A DNA stretch of 64,000 nt from Fomes fomentarius (lineage: Eukaryota; Basidiomycota; Agaricomycetes; Polyporales; Polyporaceae), in NCBI GenBank assembly GCA_022606135.1, contig JABYQN010000011.1, positions 1,364,001 to 1,428,000 on the forward strand. The letters run 5' to 3'. Below are positions 1 through 11,801 of this stretch, one piece after another (position 1 is the first letter of the stretch; each line of letters starts with the position of its first letter). The translations under genes and the position numbers were made by a program. The notes beneath the pieces are model-generated. The model was given only the letters and a program-made list of their open reading frames with translations. It did no database searches and had not been told where the DNA came from.

Positions 1-26
1 GATACGCCTTCTCCTTTTGTTTGCAG

Positions 27-67
27 GCAAGGTGGTGCGGTCACTCCGGCCCGACAGGCAGCAGTAG
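27..67 (+). CDS. Possible terminal exon of a gene entering from the left
   Basis: A pyrimidine-rich stretch ending TTTGCAG precedes a 41-nt open stretch that ends in TAG at 65-67. Read in the frame that reaches this stop it encodes about 12 basic residues. This is how a last exon would look, but the rest of the gene lies outside the window and no family can be named. Confidence 0.25.
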
Positions 68-489
68 GAGACATCAAAATATCTAGCGCGGGCGAGGCTT
101 GGTTCACTCAGTTTCAGTCCATGCCGGTTCGGTTCATTTGTGCATCACGTTATGCCCAAAAGCACTTGCGGAGTGCATCCTGGGAAGCATGTATTACAAG
201 TATCCGTGATAGAATGACGATAGAAATGCATCCCTACACTGGTCTCGTTTGTCTCCTGGGTGGCAAGGGAGCGCACATGAGAAGTTTCATTCGCGCTTCA
301 GCTGTCATTCGCATCATAAGTCTCGTCTTCGTCGGCCGTCTCACCTATAAGTAATAAGCTATCAGCGTCTTGCTTATCCGTCTACGCCGCTCTTTCTCCG
401 CACCTGGAATCGACCATCAGCCGTACACGCTCTTCGGCGCAGTTGTTGATTGGTGTTGCATCATTGCACTGCGTCAAACGGCGAAGGGT
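68..489. other. Intergenic stretch, no gene seen
   Basis: Only short unsupported open frames. The right end (about 475-545) resembles 3750-3810, the junction that precedes repeat copy B, which suggests that the left boundary of copy A was formed in the same way. Confidence 0.4.
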
Positions 490-3300
490 GCTCCCACGGT
501 CATGTCAGACCTCGCTACTGAGTCTCAAACGGTGTTGCGCTTCTCCCATCGCCTTCAAGTTCTTACGGTGATATAGGTTGACCACCATCTTCCCTCATGG
601 TCAATCACAAGGACTCTACACTGGCTACATCAGAGAAAGTACTATACAGCCTAGCAGACTCGGACATCGTCCAGCCCTACGATGAAGCTTGTCTTGCTCT
701 TTTGCGCTACAACCGCCTACGGTGAGTCTGAATTCGCTTTCCACATCTGGATACGCCGCTAATCGTGTATATGCATCAGGAGCCAGTCTTCTGACCAATT
801 TGGAGATAGTCATAATGCGCAGCGAGTTCACGTCAAGGGGTGCTTCTCTCGCCCCATTCATGAGAATCGAGATGCTCCGTATCGCTATCTGTGAACTTCG
901 GAATCGGACTATGCACTTCACGGAGCGCTGATGCGTTCTCAGATCGCAGAAACGCGGAGAACGAGCTGATGGAAATAGGGAAGGAAGGAGAAGGCAACAA
1001 ATCCGCTCCGAGTCGGACCCGTCCGACACAGCAGGGACGATGGGCCTCGCAATCAAAGATGTGTGCGTCCCTTTATCACTCACGACGGAAAGAAGAGAAC
1101 GCAACTCCCTCCCTTGTGATTCGGTAATCGTCATAGGCTCTCCCACACATCCCACAGATGTGGAGGATTCGACTAGTGCTGATCCTCTTGTTGATGATCC
1201 TTAGGTGATTTGTGCTGCAGACTTACGTGAATCGACCTTTACGATGGGCTCCATGCCCGAGTACTATCACTGCCGTCCCACATGTAGTACAACTCAGGTT
1301 GCCCACCGACTGGTCGCTCGTCAGCTTGATCGGGGTCTCTTACTCTATGACGGGCGTACCTTGGGTCCTCTCTCGCCTGCCGTAAATAGACCAGCTTTGA
1401 GTCTGGACGTCGGTCAACCGACTCTTCGAGATCTTATCCCTAGTCTCACCCTCGTCCGCCCGCGTTAACTCCAGCCGTGGCGGGCTGGGATTATTAGGCA
1501 TCGATAATGATCTTCATTTCCGTTTCTCTGGCCTTTGCAAAATACCTCACCACAACTCCGTCAGCTTCTAGCCACATCGTCCTCAAGGCAAGGCTTCGCA
1601 TATGACAAGAGCCGTTGTGACCCCACAAAGCGGCTGGATCTCGGCGCCTCGAAGACAATGTCTAACGCATGGGCCGCGCGTCCGGAGCTCGACGCGTGAA
1701 AAGGTGACTGCGCTTTAACCACACACCTTATCTTCACAATGCTTTTGTGGCTCCGAAGGCATTGAACACAGCCTCCGATTAGACAAAGCTCCTCCGCCCT
1801 CCGTGAAGCTATATAAGTCCAGCACCTCTCACCTCAATCGAACAACAAGTCACTTCCACTCCACTCTCTCGCTTCCTGGCACCACCATGGGAGCTGCCCA
1901 CAAACCACCATATCTTCCCCTCTACTCATGCTCTCGTCTGACAGACAAACTTCTCAGCACACGTCGTGCCCTCCTCGACACGCGGTTATCTCCTGGCACT
2001 TGAATGGGTCATCTGCCTGTGGGGTTCGACTTATGCCCTCACTGCGTAAGTTGCTCCCCGCCTATGAACTTCCGAAACTCACATGTCGTTCTTACAGGCT
2101 ATGGATAGCGGCTTCGCGCTGCTGGGCTATTCGTCGCGAGCCTGGAACCACGGCTGGTGATGCCTCAGCGACCCATGGTGGCCTATCCGTACAAAGGACC
2201 CGGTAGTTACGCGACGCTCATCAACTGGAAGGAGGAAGATGATGTCTCGCCACGCAAGCCCCAGTGTGGCGATATCCATGGTCACCGCGCCGTCGAACAG
2301 CCACATTCACCACCGCCAGACTCCACACAGGAGAACAAGTAGCGACGCACGCATCGCCGGCTTTCCTACCGCCGAGGCTCCTTCAGCCCCCCTTGTCTCC
2401 ACCGCACTTGTCCTCATACTGAATGCACCATCGCCGCCTTCGAGTCCTCCGTGCGGTCTATCCTCTGCCGCATACACCATGTACTCCAAGACCGAGGGGA
2501 CGCACGATAGTACCGCGACCACGGACTACCGCTCACCACAGCCGCGATTTGTAACCAGGAAGCGACTCCTGCGCGACCACGAACCGCTGCATCCGGTCCT
2601 ATCAGGCGTGCAAACCGAACCCGAACACAGACCGTTGGCTCGAGTGCACCACGGCCACGCGGCGCGCAGGACACTTCCTCCGTTCAGCCACCGAACCGGT
2701 GCGGTCTGCGACCTTCAAGCGACCTCCGCCCCCCTCCCTTCTCCCAGTGCGTTATCTCTGCTACCGCGAGCAACCACAACCCCGCCAGACCTCGAGGAGT
2801 CGTTCGTAGCCAAGCTCAGGACGCTTGTAGCTGTCGCATCGACCAGAGCAGAGTCTTCTGGCCCCTCCCTTAACCCTTGTCCGGCGCAGTCTGCTTTCAC
2901 GGATCGTGCAGGACGGCAGTGCTGCCCATCGCATCAACCAGACCCCGAACCACATACCGCCGCCCGCTGCGAGGCGGCGTACGCAGACGACGACGTCGTC
3001 CTCGCCTAATCGAGGCGTCGTCGTAGCGACGCCTGCGCCTTTCATGTCAAGGACGCCGCCAGCCCTCTCACCACTACATGCCGCCCTTGACATTCGTGCG
3101 CATCTCCGAGTGTTCAGCTGATGGTCCTCCTGAGCCAGACCCTGCTCATTTCCATGCAAGGCAACACCCGAGGAGTAGTTTCGCGTTCTGTACGATGTCT
3201 TCTTCACAGTCAGCCCATGTACTACTTAGGTGGTTCCTTGTTGTGACTTGTAAACTGCCGTAACATTGCAGTGAAAATTTTTATTTGAGTTTTGATTTAC
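490..3300 (+). repeat. Degenerate repeat copy A
   Basis: First of three same-orientation copies (A 490-3300, B about 3766-6665, C about 9289-11520). Shared landmarks, read by eye: the block CTCCCATCGCCTTCAAGTTC (A 545, B 3807), a block after GCTAATCGTG with GGAGCCAGTCTTCTGACCAA (A 778, B 4030), a TATATAAGTCCAGCACC promoter block in all three, a GTAAGT-bearing intron whose acceptor side reads GTTCTTACAG, and a 3' end near TAACATTGCAGTG (A 3260, B 6632, C 11464). Copy C lacks the left third. No terminal inverted repeats or transposase were seen, so it behaves like a duplicated genomic segment rather than a recognisable transposon. Confidence 0.7.
1887..2340 (+). pseudogene. Relic gene in repeat copy A
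   Basis: A TATA box (about 1810-1817) lies roughly 75 bp before an ATG in context ACCACCATGG, the same spacing as in copies B and C. The first exon begins MGAAHKPPYLPL and stops after about 38 codons. An intron follows with GTAAGT near 2046 and TCTTACAG ending near 2098. The downstream frame includes a YKGPGSYATLINWKEED segment whose counterpart in copy C is frameshifted. No continuous reading frame spans the unit. The family is not recognised. It is called a pseudogene because the copies disagree in frame and each has early stops. Confidence 0.5.
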
Positions 3301-3540
3301 GCCTCGTACTGCACGAAACAATGCTCAAGCCGTCGAGAGCGTGGCCTTCTCCCGACCAAAGAACTGAGAGACTGTCCCTCGTTGAGTTTGCGACTTATAC
3401 GACTCTAGTACGAGCAACGAGTTTTGCGCGACACCCACGTAAGCTCCTCTTGGTGAATTTACTACGTCGGTGCACGCCAGGATATAGAGCAAGCTATGTA
3501 CATCATTATAGATGTGCGTCAGTACGACGAGTAGTAGTGC

Positions 3541-3783
3541 ATGTATAATGAGGAGTTGCGACTCATCATGATGAGGCATGCGATCATGATGTACTTAGTA
3601 GTGTCCGCGGGGCAAATAATGCGCATCTCCAGGATGGTAGACCTCCCTCAGCTCGAGGAAGTTCGGCGGGTTGACGTTGAACATCCACTGCTCGAGGATG
3701 CTGAAGTGTCTGCGGTGTGCACGCTGGAGTCCCGACTCCCTAGGGGCGTGCCGAAAATGTCGCAAGGTTGTTCCCACGGTCAT
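3541..3783 (-). pseudogene. Relic of the ERG2 3' portion
   Basis: The minus strand matches the last third of the intact ERG2 gene at 11.8-12.7 kb. It retains a recognisable EVYHPGDAHYLPRGHY segment (intact gene: EVYRPGDVHYLPRGHV) and, upstream, frame-disrupted remains of the segment around [22 protein letters not shown]. The N-terminal half, the membrane segment and the extreme C-terminus are missing. It sits directly after repeat copy A, just as intact ERG2 sits directly after copy C, so it is best explained as the truncated end of a duplicated C-plus-ERG2 segment. It is not functional. Confidence 0.8.
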
Positions 3784-6665
3784 GATGTAGGACCTCTTCT
3801 GCTCCTCCCATCGCCTTCAAGTTCTTATGGTAACATAGGTCGATGACACATCTCCCTCATGGTCAACCACGACTCAGAGGACTTGAGACGGGCTACCTTC
3901 GAAAGTATTATACAGCCCCCCTTCCCTACCAGCATCGTCTAGCCCTTTTACTACTAAGATGAAGCTCTCAGGGTGAGTATCAAATCCGCTCCCCAAACTT
4001 GGATACGCCGCTAATCGTGCGTGTTCATTAGGAGCCAGTCTTCTGACCAACCTGGAGAGTCACAATGCGCAGTGAGTTTCGTCAAGGGATGCTTCTCTCG
4101 CCCCATTCATAAGATGCTCCAACATCGCTATCTGTAAAGTTCGGAATTGGACTATGCGCTTCACGGTGCGCTGATGTGTTCTCAGATCACAGAAATGCAG
4201 AGAAGGAGCTGATGGGAAAAAGGAAGGAGAAGGCACAAATGCGCTCGGACCCATCCGATACAGCAGGGACGAGTCACGGCCCTCGCAGTCGAAGACGTAC
4301 GTGCTTCCCATTCTCACTCGCGACGGAGAGAAGAGAGCGCGCCTCCCTCCCTTCTGACTCAGTAATCATCCCAAGGCTCTCCCACACACCTGATCGATGT
4401 AGAGGATTCGAGTGGGGCTGATCCTCTGGTTGATGGATTTGTGCCACTGCAAACTAACGCTCGTCGTCCTGGGACGGGCGTCCTCTGGGTCCTCTCCTGC
4501 CTGCTGGAACTAGAACAGCTCCATCTGAGCTTGAGTCTATATTGCGGTCAGCCGACTCTTCGAGTTGCCCTTATGCCGCTGACTGCAGTATACTCGCACT
4601 CCGAAACCAAATCAAATCGAGCGTCTAGTGACGAAGGCACTAAGTAATGCGTCCACTTCGTCTAACTCTCCGGATCAACTCTAGCCATCGCACCTGAGAT
4701 CTTAGGCAATCTATGATGAAAGTCGGATCATCTTCGTTTACGTTTCTCCGGCCCTTCACAAAATCCCCATCACAATTTCCGTCAGCTTCTAGCCACATCA
4801 CCCGCAGCGCAAGGCTTCGCATATGACAAGAGCCATTGTGCATCCACAAAGCGGCCGGATCTCGGCGCCCTGAAGACAATGTCTAACGCATAGGCCATAA
4901 GTCACGGAGCTCGACACGTGAACGCGCGCTTTAACCACACACCTTGTCTCCACAATGCCTTTGTGGATGTGGCTTCCGAAGCAGTGAACACAGCCTCCGC
5001 TCGGCCAAAGCTTCTCCGCGCTCCTCGACGCTATATAAGTCCAGCACCTCTCACCTGAAATCGAACAACTCACTTCCGCTTAACTCCCTCGATTCCTGAC
5101 ACCACCATGGGAGCACACAAACCGCCACAGCTTCCCCTCTCCTCACGCTCTCGTCTGACAGACAAACTTCTCAGCACACGCCGTGCCTCGTCAGCAGCGC
5201 CGCCATCTCCTGGCTCGATTCGATCATCTGAGTGTGGTGGTAAGTTGCCCATCGTCGGCTTGAACTTCCGAAACTCACATGTCGTTCTTACAGGCTAGGG
5301 AACCGTGGTGGGTGTCCCCTGGACAGCTAGAGTCTGAATCCACGCTACGAAGGCTCCTCGCACATCATCCCCTCCGTCGCAACGCACGATGTCTTTAGAC
5401 GTCATCAGAACGTCGAGTGTGGAACAGACCAAGCGGAGGGCTACCGTACCCACCAGAAACATGGATCGCCGCCCGCTGGGACGAGGACTCAGACGAACTC
5501 GCCGTCCTGGCCGCATTGAGGCGCCGGGCTGGGGTCGTCTGCGATCTGCACTTCGAGGACGAGGACGCTGCCAGGACGCTTCCTGCTCTGCACCAGCTGT
5601 CAACAGTCGCACGCATTTCCAAGCTCGCGCTGGACGTGCGCGATGCGGCGGAGTTCGTCACGAATGCCTTGAAAGTCGTCATCCCCAGTGTCACCCATCT
5701 GGTACTGAGGTTTCTCAACGGCCCATCTTCCCTGTCATCACGGAGCGATATCCAGCAGTCATTTTACTGGGGCGTCCAGTCGCCGCCCATCACTGGGCTA
5801 GGAAGTTCAACTACTGCTCGCAGATGGCCGCGCAATAGTTGCATTCACCCCAGACACCCTTTTCTCGCCCCCCAGTTGTCCTCACTCCGATCTGCACCAT
5901 CATTCGCCGCCTTCGAGTCCTCTGCCCGGTCTGTCCTCTGCCGCATACACCATGTACTCCAAGACCGAGTGGATGCACGACAGTATGCGACCACGGACCG
6001 CCGCTTACCACCGCCGAACTCCGTAACCCAGGAAGCCACCGCTGCGCAACCACGAACCGCTGCATCCAGCCCTGTCAGGCGTGCAAACCGAACCCGAAGA
6101 CGGACCGTTGTCTCGAGCGTACAACGCGTAAGCGGCCCGCAGGACACTCCTCCGTCCAGCCAGCGGACCGGCGACGTCTACGGTCTTCAAGCAACCTCCG
6201 CCCCTTCCCCTTCGTGCCGTGCTTCATCTCTGCTACCTCGGGCAACCACAACCCCGTCAGGCCTCGAGGGGTCGTTAGTAGCCAAGCTCACGACACTTGC
6301 AGCTGTCGCATCGACCAGAGCAGGCTCTTGAGGACCCCTGGTAACCCTCATCCCTAGTCCGGCGCAGTCTAGTGGAAGTCGCGTCGCTATCACAAGCCAC
6401 ACGAGACGCAGACATCTCTCGCCCGGGCTTCGGCAACCACCCGGTCTTCGATCCTCTCGATGACAAGCCTGAGCCTGATCCCCATACCGAAGGGTTTTTC
6501 AATGCCGATGTGCCCATGTCGTGCAAAGCAAATTACCTTCGAGGGTCGCCGCGTCCGTGGGCAGGCGGAGCCTTTCGTGTCCTCCACCAAGTTCTCTTCA
6601 TAGTCAACCTAGTTGTTATTTATAAACTGTTGTAACATTGCAGTGCGAAATTTGATTCAACTTTT
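3766..6665 (+). repeat. Degenerate repeat copy B
   Basis: Second copy of the unit described at 490-3300, starting at the end of the ERG2 relic. It keeps the left block, the TATA-containing promoter block (5031), the relic gene and the 3' block (about 5880-6660). Homology to A and C stops shortly after the TAACATTGCAGTG landmark near 6632; no ERG2-like sequence follows it. Confidence 0.7.
5107..5790 (+). pseudogene. Relic gene in repeat copy B (best preserved)
   Basis: TATA box at 5031, ATG at 5107 in ACCACCATGG. The first exon starts MGAHKPPQLPLSSRSRLTDK and runs to a GTAAGT donor near 5241; the acceptor TCTTACAG ends near 5294. The region 5417-5760 has an open frame that looks like genuine former coding sequence, with acidic and leucine-rich segments such as DEDSDELAVLAALRRR, LALDVRDAAEFVTNALKVV and HLVLRFLNGPS. 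Copy C keeps the LDVRDPAEFVSNGLKVV counterpart (about 10160) and then stops. The exon 1 frame and this frame do not join cleanly. The function is unknown. Confidence 0.5.
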
Positions 6666-6986
6666 GGTATTTTATCGCCCCGTGCCCTCCCATACCTTGC
6701 ATACTCCGTATGAACTTAGTGTGTCAAGGTGAGATCTGCATCAGCCCTCCGAGCAAAGGAGGAGTCGGAAGACGCATGGTCGAGTTTTCCGCCTACATAT
6801 GTAGTACCGTGAGGAAATTGTAGAGCAGCTTGATTGCAATCGTTGACGCAGAGATGTAGTACCGAGCCCTGCCAAACGCGAATGATGGGCTATGACACAG
6901 CTGTATCGTACAAACCGGGTGAGAGAATGGTACAAACGAAACAGACACAAAGAAAGTCGCCATTCAGTTGGCCAACCGCTCCGCCA
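6666..6986. other. Intergenic, no gene seen
   Basis: Spacer between repeat copy B and the 3' end of the kinase-like gene. No open frame or structured element stands out. Confidence 0.4.
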
Positions 6987-8302
6987 TCATGGCCCGGGCT
7001 TTGGTGCGGGAGTGAGTGCTCTGTTGTGGTGGCCGGCCCAGTCCCAATCGACGATCGGGATGTAGGGATTGTCTTCGGAGGCATCCTCGTTGCGGATGAG
7101 CACGTTGACGCCACGTACATTCCCATGGACAACGAGCCCCATATCACGGAGGACTTTCAGTTTAGCCTCCACCTGCTTCTGCACCTCTTCGAACGACACA
7201 GCAGGCTTGGTGAGGGACCGAACTGCGTGCGAGCCCTTCTCCGACTTCAAGTTCCTTCCTTTCCACTTCTCCACGTACTGGACGTCCCACGTGGTATCAG
7301 GGTCGTCCATTACGACCATGACCCAGTCGTAGACCTCGTTCATAGCGCGCAATGCGGGAGGGGAGCCGGCGTCGTAGGGCACCTTGAGTGCTTCGCGCTT
7401 ACTGCTAAATTTCACGCGCAAGGGCGTTCCATTCTCGACGACACGGAACAGCCTCTGGCTCTCGTCAATCGAGGACACATACGTGAACTCGTGTCGAGTG
7501 CCGCTATCGTCCACGTAGAAGTTGCGGAAGGGGAAGTCGGCCCGCGGTCCGCGTTCGGGAAGCGCGGAGTAGCGCTCCTGCAGCGAATGTAGAGCGACAC
7601 GCAGAGCAGCGATGGCCCGGTCTCCAGCTGCAAGCGCTGCCTCATTGGTTTCGTGGACATGAAGAGGGATGCAACAGAGATGTTCGACGATGGGATCGCA
7701 GCCGTAGACTGCAGCAGCGATAGCGAGATAGGGCCCTGTCCTGGGCATTAGTGATGACCGTCGACCCGCACACAAGGGAAACACATACCAAAATGCATCA
7801 CAAGAACTGCGGGAAAGTTCAGCTGAGAAGCAAGGCCGTCCTCGCTAGCAGAATACGAGTCGAAGAAGTTCTCGACATTCTCCACCCAGTGGTGCATGAC
7901 CTCCATGTAGGGATCCGCTTTCGCGGTACCGATCTCACAGCTGATCTTTTGCACGTAGAAAACAACGTCGACATCCAAGCAGCGAGTGCGGAGGTAACCA
8001 GGACTGTTGTACCATCGGGTAGGACGTGCCGGTAGAACACCCGCTGCCGTCAGGATATCCGTGAACTGTTCCCATCGATCGCTCTCTTTCGCAAAGAGCT
8101 GACTGGCAGATGCACAAAGAGTGTCGTAGCACTGGATGTCCTTGGGTGTAGGCGTGATTGACTGGATATCGTAACGGAGCTGGCAGAGAGTCTCGTCCAG
8201 GAGAGATGGCGGGATCGAATGTTGGTGCGGTCGACCACAGTAGATCGGCACCTTAGTATTCTGCGCGTTACAGGACCGTTCGGGTGTAAGATGACGACGC
8301 AT
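6987..8302 (-). CDS. Kinase-fold protein of the fungal DFDWAG type, catalytic loop altered
   Basis: Two exons. The donor is GTATGTG (about 7786-7792) and the acceptor GACAG near 7736, which restores the frame as VMHFG-PYLAIAAAV. The ATG at 8302 is the first in-frame ATG. The layout matches a common Agaricomycete family: IPPSLLDETLC and EIGTAKADPYMEVMHHW in the N-terminal half, an LRVALHSLQERY helix, FTYVSSIDESQRLFRVV, then a C-terminal kinase-like lobe. The lobe reads VVHGNVRGVN where the family usually has HGDxR-xxN, so the catalytic-loop Asp is Asn. The metal-site segment is VDWDWAG. The protein stops about 14 residues after that, shorter than usual. It is therefore either a pseudokinase or a decaying gene. 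No substrate can be inferred. Confidence 0.65.
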
Positions 8303-9288
8303 TCGGACGAACAAAGACTGATCTGAGGATGTTCTCTTGGAGGCAGAGTTGGAAGGAGGATTCCTCAGTGGCCATTGAGTCAAATTCGACAGTTTAGCGC
8401 CCACCGACTTTGAAGGGCCGTGACGCGTGATGGGAAAAGTCACAGCGATCAGAACCTGTGTACGTAGCCGTGACTATGGGGCCCAATTCGGATTCGCTTA
8501 GTCACTACGTGCTACGATATATCTCGAGTCTTGACGAAGTACTTACTACACGACTTGGTACTCGAGCACCGTCCCTCTATCAGTTCCCGTCTGCGCAATC
8601 TCGCCGGGCTCGGGCGCCTGCCGCAGTCCATGGACGGAACACCAGTTGATTTCGCACACGTGTGGCCGAACCGTGGTATGAATCCTACAGTTCTACTATC
8701 ATCATTGACAGCCCGAAGCCCAATATGGCCCGCGTATCTGCAAGGTGAAACATGGGGTAACTGAACTCACTGTACTTATGTAATACCCTCCCAACAGTGG
8801 TCGCCAACGCGCTGCGGCGGAGGGTTCAGTGGTCATGTGCTATGTGTACTATCGCCCTACGCTACCTAAAGCGTTGCGGATGTTTTTTTTTTCTGCCAGT
8901 GCAAATCGAGCCCGAGTTCCGAGGCCCGGGCTTAGACTGAATTGAGCACCCCACACCACGACCAGTCACCAGTGCCACTCTTGTGTGAACTTCGGCTGTG
9001 CGCTGTACGACACGATAACGAACTCACGGAACAGAGTGGCCTTGGCGATGAAAGTTAAACTCACAATCGAAGACGTATGTCACGGGTACATGCGTCTCAA
9101 GAGATTGTAGGTGGTGGTGTTTGAATCACTGTCAGGGTTATACTGACTTGTTCATCTTTGTTCGCCGTTCTCTGTGTGCGGTCAAAGCAGCGCCAGGCCC
9201 ATCCGATTGTGTTGCGAGCCTTCAAAACCTATGGCATATTGCCACAAAGCGGGGTTCCTGGGCTGCGCATGCTGGCTTCGATCTAGTT
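8303..9288. other. Intergenic, no gene seen
   Basis: Upstream of the kinase-like gene. It contains a T10-11 run at about 8884 and a short GC-rich hairpin-like stretch (GCCCGAG...GGCCCGGGC, about 8910-8932). No convincing open frame. An alternative upstream ATG for the kinase-like gene near 8374 (MATEESSFQLCLQEN...) could be a first exon, but no acceptable intron joins it. Confidence 0.35.
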
Positions 9289-11520
9289 ACGTCAGCTTCT
9301 AGCCACATCGCCCTCAATGCAAGGCTGAGCATATGACAAGAGCCGTTGTGACATCCACAAAGCGGCCGGATCTCGGCACCCGAAGACAATGTCAAAAACA
9401 CAGGCCGTACGTCACGGAGCTCGACATGTGAACGCGCGCTTAACCACACACGTTGTCTTCACAATGCTTTTGTGGATGTGGCTTCCGAAGCAGTGAACAC
9501 AGCCTCCGGTCGGCCAAAGCTCCTCGGCGCTCCTCAACGCTATATAAGTCCAGCACCTCTCACCTCCATCGAACAACAACTCACTTCCGCTCCACTCTCT
9601 CGCTCCTGACCACCACCATGGGAGCACACAAACCGCCACAACTTCCCCTTCTCCTCACGCTCTCGTCTGACAGACAAACTTCTCAGCACACGTCGTGCCC
9701 TCCTTGGCTCCGCGGTCATCTTGTGGCTAGACTTGATAGCCTGACTGTGGTGGTAAGTTGTCCATCGTCGCCTTGTACTTCCGAAACTCACATGCCGTTC
9801 TTACAGTCTAGGGATACCTCGGTATGGTTCGCGGCTAGAACCACGGGTGGTGATACCCCAGCGGTTCGTGGTAGCGCTGGTCGGCAGAAAGGACCCGAGC
9901 GATACGCTCAAATCATCAATTGGGAGGAGGAAGAGGATGTCTCGCCACACGCGAATCCAACGTCGACCTCTATGCGGTCAGCCTGGACACGTTGACGGTA
10001 CTCGCGTCCTGCGACCGCCGCGAAGGACTACAACACCGTGGTGGTTAGCGCCTGGGCAGCCGGACTTCCACGCAATATGCCGAGCATGGCCCTCTCGTAC
10101 CACGTCGTACGCCACCTCAAGCCACTTCGGACAGCAAGGATAGAGAACTGGAACCGTCGACCACTCCCCGCTTGGACGTCCGCGATCCGGCGGAGTTCGT
10201 CTCGAATGGCTTGAAAGTCGTCGTCCCTACTGTCGGGCATTTGGTACTGAGGCTCCTGAACGGGCCTTCGTAGACGGAGCCCATCTTCCCTGCCATTGCG
10301 GAGCGATATCATATATACCATCGCTGTCCTCGGGTCTGCTGCTCGTGCAACCACCGCTACACTCTACGCAGGAGAACAAGTAGTGACGCGCATCACTGAC
10401 TTCCCCCCCTTCTCGACGCTCCTTTGGACATCCTTCCAGTCCTCCGCCCGCTCCGATGGCCTCTGCACCATACACCATGTACTCCAAGACCGAGGGGACG
10501 CACGGCAGTACGCGACCACGCACCGCCGCTCACCACCGCCGAACTCCGTATCCAGGAAACAACTCCTCCATGATCACAAACCGCTGCACCTAGCCCTGTC
10601 AGGCGTGCAAACCGAACCCGAACAGGCCCAAGCGGCGCGCAGGACACTTCCTCCGTCCAGCCACCGAACCAGTGCGGTTTGCGACCTTCAACCCACCTCC
10701 GCCCGCCCCCCCTTCGTGCCGTGCTTCATCCCTGCTACCTCGCGCAACCACGACCCCGTCAGACCTCGAGGAGTCGTTGCGTAGCCACGCTCACGACACT
10801 TGTAGCTGTCGCATCGACCAGAGCAGAGAGTCTTCTGGCCGCTCCCTTATCCCTCGTCCGGCGCACTCTGCTCCAAGGATCGTGCCACAGTGACGGCGGT
10901 CCTGCCCATCGCACCAACCACACCCCGAACCCACATACCGCCGATTATGGCGCCCCGCCTCCCAACGATTGCCTCTTCCAGCCACCGGTTTGAACCACGC
11001 AGGCTGGGCGTACGATCCAGACACCACCCACAACGACTCTGAATCACCGAATCAAGCGAGAAAGGTCATGGGAGGTGCAGCTGGAGCCCATTTTCCGCTC
11101 TCGCGCCTGCGGAGGGCCCGCGCTCACTCAACTCACACTCACTCGCGTTCGACGAGATCTGGTGCGGGATCCGGGGAGCTCGTGGAAGTTGCGTCTGCGA
11201 CCCTCATTTCAAGGACGCCGCCAGGACTCTCAGCCTCCGGCTCTGCGCCACCACATGCCGCTGTTAGCATTCGTGTGCAGCTCCGGGTGTTCAGCTGATT
11301 GGCCCTCGGATGAGCCAGACCCTACCTACAACCGTGCCAGGCGAGCCCTGAGGAATTCCTCACTAGACTTCGCGTTCTGTACGAAGTCCTCTTCACAGTC
11401 AACCACAGCCAGCCCATGTACTAGTACTAAGTTGGTCACTTGTTGTGACTTGTTAAACTGCCGTAACATTGCAGTGGAAATTTTAATTTGAGTTTTGGCT
11501 ACGCCGCGTACTGCGTGATA
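9289..11520 (+). repeat. Degenerate repeat copy C, next to intact ERG2
   Basis: Third copy, starting at GTCAGCTTCTAGCCACATC, which corresponds to about 1558 in copy A. It holds the TATA-containing promoter block (9541), the relic gene and the 3' block to about 11500. The flank beyond it (11500-11790) is similar to 3300-3545 after copy A and leads into ERG2, whose relic follows copy A. C is thus the likely parent arrangement of the duplication. Confidence 0.7.
9618..10271 (+). pseudogene. Relic gene in repeat copy C
   Basis: TATA at 9541 and ATG at 9618 with the same spacing as the other copies. The first exon begins MGAHKPPQLPLLL and is frameshifted relative to copy B after about 11 codons. 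The intron has GTAAGT near 9752 and TCTTACAG ending near 9806. Downstream, 10160-10270 encodes LDVRDPAEFVSNGLKVVVPTVGHLVLRLLNGP and then a stop, parallel to copy B. The reading frame is broken in at least two places. The family is not recognised. Confidence 0.5.
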
Positions 11521-11801
11521 TTCCGTGCTCGGCCTTGCGCCGAGCACAGGATTGAGACACTGTCCTTCGTTGAGTCTAAGTTTGCTGGCGACTTATACAA
11601 AGAGGGCAAATCGACGGGTCCTGCACGACACACACCTCACACCAGGGTGGCCGCCCTCTCGGTGATGCTAATCTACTTTGCTCTGTCGAGAACATGTAGT
11701 GTTGGAAGATTCGTGCACGCAAGGAGTTAAAGCACGCTATGTGGTCCATTACAGATGTGCATCAGTACATTAACGAGTAGTACTTTTGTGACTGTGCATG
11801 T

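Noticed and set aside
2239..3009. 256-codon open frame in repeat copy A as a gene
   Set aside because: The counterpart in copies B and C is open in different frames, and the composition is Pro/Ser/Arg/Thr-rich; no consistent protein emerges.
8904..8935. GC-rich hairpin after a T run as a terminator
   Set aside because: Order and context do not fit a terminator in a fungal genome and no gene ends here.
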